NCBI GenBank assembly: GCA_043810355.1
Contig: JBDROB010000064.1
Span: forward strand, 1 to 16,629
DNA: 16,629 nt
Source of the DNA: JAZDHV01 sp043810355
Lineage (GTDB): Archaea > Nanobdellota > Nanobdellia > Woesearchaeales > JAGVYU01
Reading direction: 5' to 3'
The notes beneath the pieces were generated by a model. The model was not told the origin of the DNA. It was given only the letters and a program-made list of their open reading frames with translations, and did no database searches. Below, in pieces: positions 13,877 through 16,629 of this stretch (its first letter is position 1; every line of letters begins with the position of its first letter). The position numbers and the translations under genes are program-made.

Positions 13877-15082
13877 ATGATCAGGAAGAGATTGAAGAAT
13901 GGTTTGAGAGCTGTTTATTATAAGACTGATGACAAGACAGTGGTCATTGAAGTGAATGTCTATGTCGGTTCAAACAATGAAACAAATGGTAATAGGGGGA
14001 TTTCTCACTTTATCGAGCATATGTTGTTTGAGGGGACAATAAACAGGCCTAATTCTAAGGCAATTGCTTCTGCTATTGAAAATCTTGGCGGTGAATTCAA
14101 TGCTGCTACTTCAAATGAGCGTACCTATTATTATGTAAAGATCCTAAAAAAGCATTTTGACACTGCTTTGGATGTTTTGGCTGATATTATCCAGAATCCA
14201 TTATTTACTCCTAAGATGATTGAAAAGGAGAAAAAAGTCATCATCAATGAGATTGACATGGTCAATGATGAGCCTCGGTTTTTTCAGTGGATTTTGTTTG
14301 AAAAAGGCCTTTACAGGAAGAATAATGCTAGATTCCCTGTCTATGGAAATAAGAAGGATGTGGCTTCTTTTACCAGGGAAAGGCTGCTTCTTTATTTCAA
14401 TAATTATTATGTTCCAAATAACATTGTTGTTACAGTGGTCGGAGATATAATCTCGCCTATAAAAAAGATTCAAGAAAAATTTTCTTTCACATCAAAAAAA
14501 TCCCCCCCAATACTGAAATATATCAAGGAAAAGCACACAAAAGAGAATATTATCAAGATTAAGAAGCCAGTTCACCAGACATATTTTGTTTTAGGCTATG
14601 ACACAATGTCCACTAAGAGCAAGGAAAGCATTACTCTTGATATCATCCGTGCTATATTAGGATGTGGTTTTTCAGGCACATTATTTGAGGAATTGAGGAA
14701 CAAGCGTGGATTGGTTTATGAGATTGGTGTAGTTAATGAGACTAAGATTAATTTTGGTTATTTTGCTGTTTACCTTAACACTCAGAAAAAGAACATAAAC
14801 AAAGTTAAAAAAATAGTTCTGGAAGAGATTGATAAGATTGAGGATCTCACATCTGATGATCTTAAAAAGGCAAAGTCTTATCTTGAGGGGGAGTTTGCCA
14901 TTGCATATGATGATAATCAGCATCTTGCTGATCTTCTTTCTTTCTTAGAGCTTGTGAAAGACGCATCTTTGATGTATGAATACCAGAAATATCTGAGAAA
15001 GATAACCATCAAGGATGTAATCAAGGTAAAAAGGAAATACCTCAATAATCATACTATTGCAATTATTGAGCAGAACAAATAA
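13877..15082 (+). CDS. M16 zinc peptidase (mitochondrial-processing-peptidase-like)
   Basis: Inverzincin-type zinc protease. The HXXEH motif is HFIEH (H44, E47, H48). The distal ligand is E125 in KKVIINEIDM, about 77 residues later. The second half has the conserved C-domain R/Y pair in RNKRGLVYEIG and the helix GCGFSGTLFEEL. 401 aa is near the length of single-unit bacterial M16B/MPP-beta proteins, which usually dimerise. No signal peptide is present, so it is probably cytoplasmic. Such proteases are widespread in bacteria and eukaryotes and less common in archaea, so transfer is possible; base composition looks like its neighbours. Divergent from pepQ and convergent with tyrS (8-bp gap). 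Confidence 0.9.
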   Translation: MIRKRLKNGLRAVYYKTDDKTVVIEVNVYVGSNNETNGNRGISHFIEHMLFEGTINRPNSKAIASAIENLGGEFNAATSNERTYYYVKILKKHFDTALDVLADIIQNPLFTPKMIEKEKKVIINEIDMVNDEPRFFQWILFEKGLYRKNNARFPVYGNKKDVASFTRERLLLYFNNYYVPNNIVVTVVGDIISPIKKIQEKFSFTSKKSPPILKYIKEKHTKENIIKIKKPVHQTYFVLGYDTMSTKSKESITLDIIRAILGCGFSGTLFEELRNKRGLVYEIGVVNETKINFGYFAVYLNTQKKNINKVKKIVLEEIDKIEDLTSDDLKKAKSYLEGEFAIAYDDNQHLADLLSFLELVKDASLMYEYQKYLRKITIKDVIKVKRKYLNNHTIAIIEQNK

Positions 15083-15092
15083 TTAATTATTT
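15077..15092. repeat. 16-bp palindrome spanning two convergent stop codons
   Basis: AAATAATTAATTATTT is a perfect palindrome covering the stop codons of the M16 gene and tyrS. All its pairs are A-T, so as a hairpin it is weak. It may aid two-way termination. A palindrome this AT-rich can easily arise by chance. Confidence 0.35.
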
Positions 15093-16152
15093 AAAAGTTA
15101 TTGATTTTCTCGAGCAATGCTTTTGCTTTTTTGTCCGTCCTGAAATGTGCCCTAACAGGCTCAATCAGCTCATTGATATATTTGGCAACACTCATTTTAA
15201 GGTCTTGAGGATGTATATCTTTTTTTACAAATGATTTTTCAAGATCTTCATAATTCTTGAATATTATATTCCCTCCCCATTTTTCTGGCCTTTCTATCAG
15301 AAATTCATCAATCCTCTCAAAAATTATGTATTTGCAGTACTCAAGCACAGGATTGCCTTCAACTTCGCCTTCAGGGCAGTATGCTTTTTTGAATTTTTCA
15401 TTTATCTCTTCTTCGCTGTCTGTCATGAATATGGCTGAGGAAGGATTTGATTTTGACATCTTTTGTTCAATAGCTTTCTCAACCCCTGTTGCTCCTGTAT
15501 CCTTAGGAGGGGTAAGTCCAAGGAGCATATGATGTGAGATTATTATTGGTTTTTTATACCCTAATTTTGGTGCAACCTCTCTTGCCAGTACATTGACTTT
15601 TCTCTGGTCCATCCCTAATTGGGTGATGTCTGCTTTAAGATGGAATATGTCAGAGCATTGCATGCATGGGTAGAATATCTGGGCTGCGCTTAAAGTGTCT
15701 TTTTCACTTCTTCCCATGATCTGTGAGCATCTGCTTATTCTCTGGACACTGTTGATCCTGCCTATATTGATAACTCTTAACCAGTATTCTTGGTCCATGT
15801 TTTCAGAAGCCCATAGGAATTCTACATTTTTCAGATCCATACCGCTTGCTTTCCATACTTCAATGAAATATTTCCCTACAGTTTGTATTTTTTCAAGGTC
15901 TCCTCCAAGTTTATCATTCATAAGTGCAAACCAGTCAGCGACCCAGAATTTGAATTTGATACCTGCCTTTGTCAGCTTATTGACATTTATCACTCTCAAT
16001 AATCCTTGGGCAATATGTATTTTTCCAGAAGGCTCAAAACCGTCATATGCTATTGGATGCTTTTTTCCCTGTAGGAGCTTTTTTAGCTCTTCCTCTTCAA
16101 TGATCTCTTCCCCTACTTCTTTTATCAGCTTGATTTTCTCATTTATATCCAT
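15091..16152 (-). CDS. tyrS: Tyrosyl-tRNA synthetase (archaeal/eukaryal type)
   Basis: Class Ic synthetase that charges tRNA-Tyr; dimeric. Numbering from the upstream ATG at 16161: AYDGFEPSGKIHIAQGL (38-54) holds the HIGH-equivalent HIAQ and the tyrosine pocket; ADWFALMNDKLGG (75-87) is the archaeal/eukaryal insertion region; YPCMQCSDIFHLKADITQLGMDQRK (164-188) has the tyrosine/tRNA-recognition Q and D residues; KMSKS (234-238) is the second signature. The length of 353-356 aa matches single-domain archaeal TyrRS without a C-terminal extension. Start choice: ATG 16161 lies only about 20 bp after the TATA centre, too close, while ATG 16152 (MDINEK) is about 29 bp away and fits a nearly leaderless mRNA. 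Confidence 0.93.
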   Translation of the reverse strand: MDINEKIKLIKEVGEEIIEEEELKKLLQGKKHPIAYDGFEPSGKIHIAQGLLRVINVNKLTKAGIKFKFWVADWFALMNDKLGGDLEKIQTVGKYFIEVWKASGMDLKNVEFLWASENMDQEYWLRVINIGRINSVQRISRCSQIMGRSEKDTLSAAQIFYPCMQCSDIFHLKADITQLGMDQRKVNVLAREVAPKLGYKKPIIISHHMLLGLTPPKDTGATGVEKAIEQKMSKSNPSSAIFMTDSEEEINEKFKKAYCPEGEVEGNPVLEYCKYIIFERIDEFLIERPEKWGGNIIFKNYEDLEKSFVKKDIHPQDLKMSVAKYINELIEPVRAHFRTDKKAKALLEKINNF

Positions 16153-16174
16153 ATTTATCATAAATCTTAATCCA

Positions 16175-16187
16175 CTTTATATATTTT
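16175..16187 (-). promoter_or_regulatory. Promoter of tyrS (near-leaderless type)
   Basis: On the minus strand AAAATATATAAAG is centred near 16181. The expected start about 27 bp downstream (about 16154) is two bases before ATG 16152. Confidence 0.6.
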
Positions 16188-16204
16188 ATTAATTTTTTTA
16201 AAAA

Positions 16205-16223
16205 AACCAAAAATATTTAAATA
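16205..16223 (+). promoter_or_regulatory. BRE/TATA promoter of the two-helix mini protein
   Basis: AACCAAAAATATTTAAATA supplies BRE-like A/C then TATTTAAATA. It predicts a start near 16245 and a leader of about 20 nt ending in SD AGAGGT (16256-16261) before ATG 16266. It is divergent from the tyrS promoter. Confidence 0.5.
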
Positions 16224-16265
16224 AATACATTCATAATATCAAAATATTATAAAAAAGAGGTAATT

Positions 16266-16487
16266 ATGGGAATCACGACTTTTGTACCAGAAACACCTGT
16301 TGATCAGATTGCTACATTTCAAAGTGCTTCATTTCTATTCTGTTTTTTCATTGCTATTGCAATATTCATGCTTCTTCCTAAGAAAATGCCTATTCATAAG
16401 AAATTGTTTGCAACTGCATTCATTTTTATTGGGATGTGGGGTCTTTTCTTGATTATGGTCATGACTTTGTCTAATCTACTGGCATAG
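16266..16487 (+). CDS. Small two-helix membrane protein, unknown
   Basis: I recognise no family. The protein has 73 residues with a hydrophilic N-terminus (about 1-18), a first hydrophobic helix at about 20-38 (SASFLFCFFIAIAIFMLL), a short basic loop PKKMPIHKKLF, and a second helix at about 48-70 (ATAFIFIGMWGLFLIMVMTL) with a short SNLLA tail. By the positive-inside rule the loop faces the cytoplasm, so both ends face outward. It has a good promoter and an SD 4 nt before the ATG, so expression is likely. No partner is evident. Confidence 0.65.
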   Translation: MGITTFVPETPVDQIATFQSASFLFCFFIAIAIFMLLPKKMPIHKKLFATAFIFIGMWGLFLIMVMTLSNLLA

Positions 16488-16629
16488 ACCATCCATGAGA
16501 ATTCTAGGTTGAACAAGAAGATTGCTCTCCTTATCCTCCCTAATTATTTTTCCGTTACATATTAATATAACCTCCTCATATATAAATATATAGGCTTTGA
16601 ACGACAAACATCCATACGAACTCTAAGGG
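16488..16629. other. Right-edge non-coding stretch
   Basis: No supported gene. On the minus strand it holds GAGGAGGTT (16577-16569) followed 10 nt later by ATG TAA (16560-16555), and a second AGGGAGG further on. On + a TATA-like ATATATAAATATATA (about 16578-16592) would start transcription near 16610, so a gene may begin just past the edge. A minus-strand frame of 17 codons runs in from the edge and stops at 16576; it is too short to call. Confidence 0.3.

Noticed and set aside
15695..16192. 165-codon plus-strand frame opposite tyrS
   Set aside because: Antisense to a complete TyrRS with HIGH- and KMSKS-type motifs; no SD.
16397..16492. Short minus-strand frame from ATG 16492
   Set aside because: It reads about 32 codons antisense to the two-helix mini protein; the plus-strand gene has a better promoter and SD.
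1..16629. CRISPR array, insertion sequences, att sites, tRNA or rRNA genes
   Set aside because: No regularly spaced repeats, transposase or integrase, T-loop GTTCRANNC sequence with acceptor stem, or rRNA sequence was found by eye.

Overview
The window reads as a chromosomal segment of an AT-rich archaeon. The evidence is a set of archaeal information-processing genes: transcription factor E, Hjc resolvase, the tRNA-splicing endonuclease EndA, FEN-1 with a PIP box, Trm5, the proteasome-activating nucleotidase PAN, an archaeal/eukaryal-type TyrRS and a TrmB-family regulator. Promoters are BRE/TATA type. The compact, stripped-down genes and small unknown membrane proteins suggest a DPANN lineage such as Woesearchaeota or Pacearchaeota; that placement is inference. 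There is no rRNA, recognisable tRNA, CRISPR array, IS element or prophage.

Layout. 1-1.4 kb: a TrmB-like regulator and a tiny one-helix membrane protein, both on +. 1.4-2.9 kb (minus): tfe followed by PRPP synthetase (prs), probably one transcript. 3.1-4.4 kb (minus): rnz-hjc, translationally coupled. 4.5-8.0 kb (plus): endA, an unknown winged-helix/linker/nuclease-fold-like protein, a glycerophosphodiester phosphodiesterase and fen. 8.2-10.0 kb (plus): an EamA/DMT permease and trm5. 9.95-10.4 kb (minus): a membrane-anchored eight-cysteine protein. 10.4-10.7 kb: a non-coding gap with a GC-rich, strongly structured candidate small RNA that has its own promoter and a kink-turn-like core. 10.7-15.1 kb: four consecutive proteolysis-related genes (PAN, a C39-like lipoprotein, an M24 Xaa-Pro-type peptidase and an M16 protease). 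15.1-16.5 kb: tyrS and a two-helix mini membrane protein. The last 140 bp carry no recognised gene.

How the genes fit together. Four genes serve tRNA maturation or charging (rnz, endA, trm5, tyrS). Two serve recombination and flap processing (hjc, fen). tfe acts in transcription initiation and prs makes PRPP. Expression appears to use two modes. Many first genes have a TATA box centred about 25-29 bp before the ATG, so their mRNAs are predicted to be leaderless. Others have a Shine-Dalgarno (SD) sequence. This rule helps choose several starts (fen at 7009, tyrS at 16152, pepQ at 13830).

The most interesting items are the kink-turn RNA at about 10508-10592, the unknown winged-helix protein with a possibly dead nuclease fold at 5218-6255, PAN ending in Met-Phe-Gly instead of a canonical HbYX tail, the overlapping divergent promoter at 13844-13860, and the tfe leader with a TATA palindrome and an orphan SD sequence.
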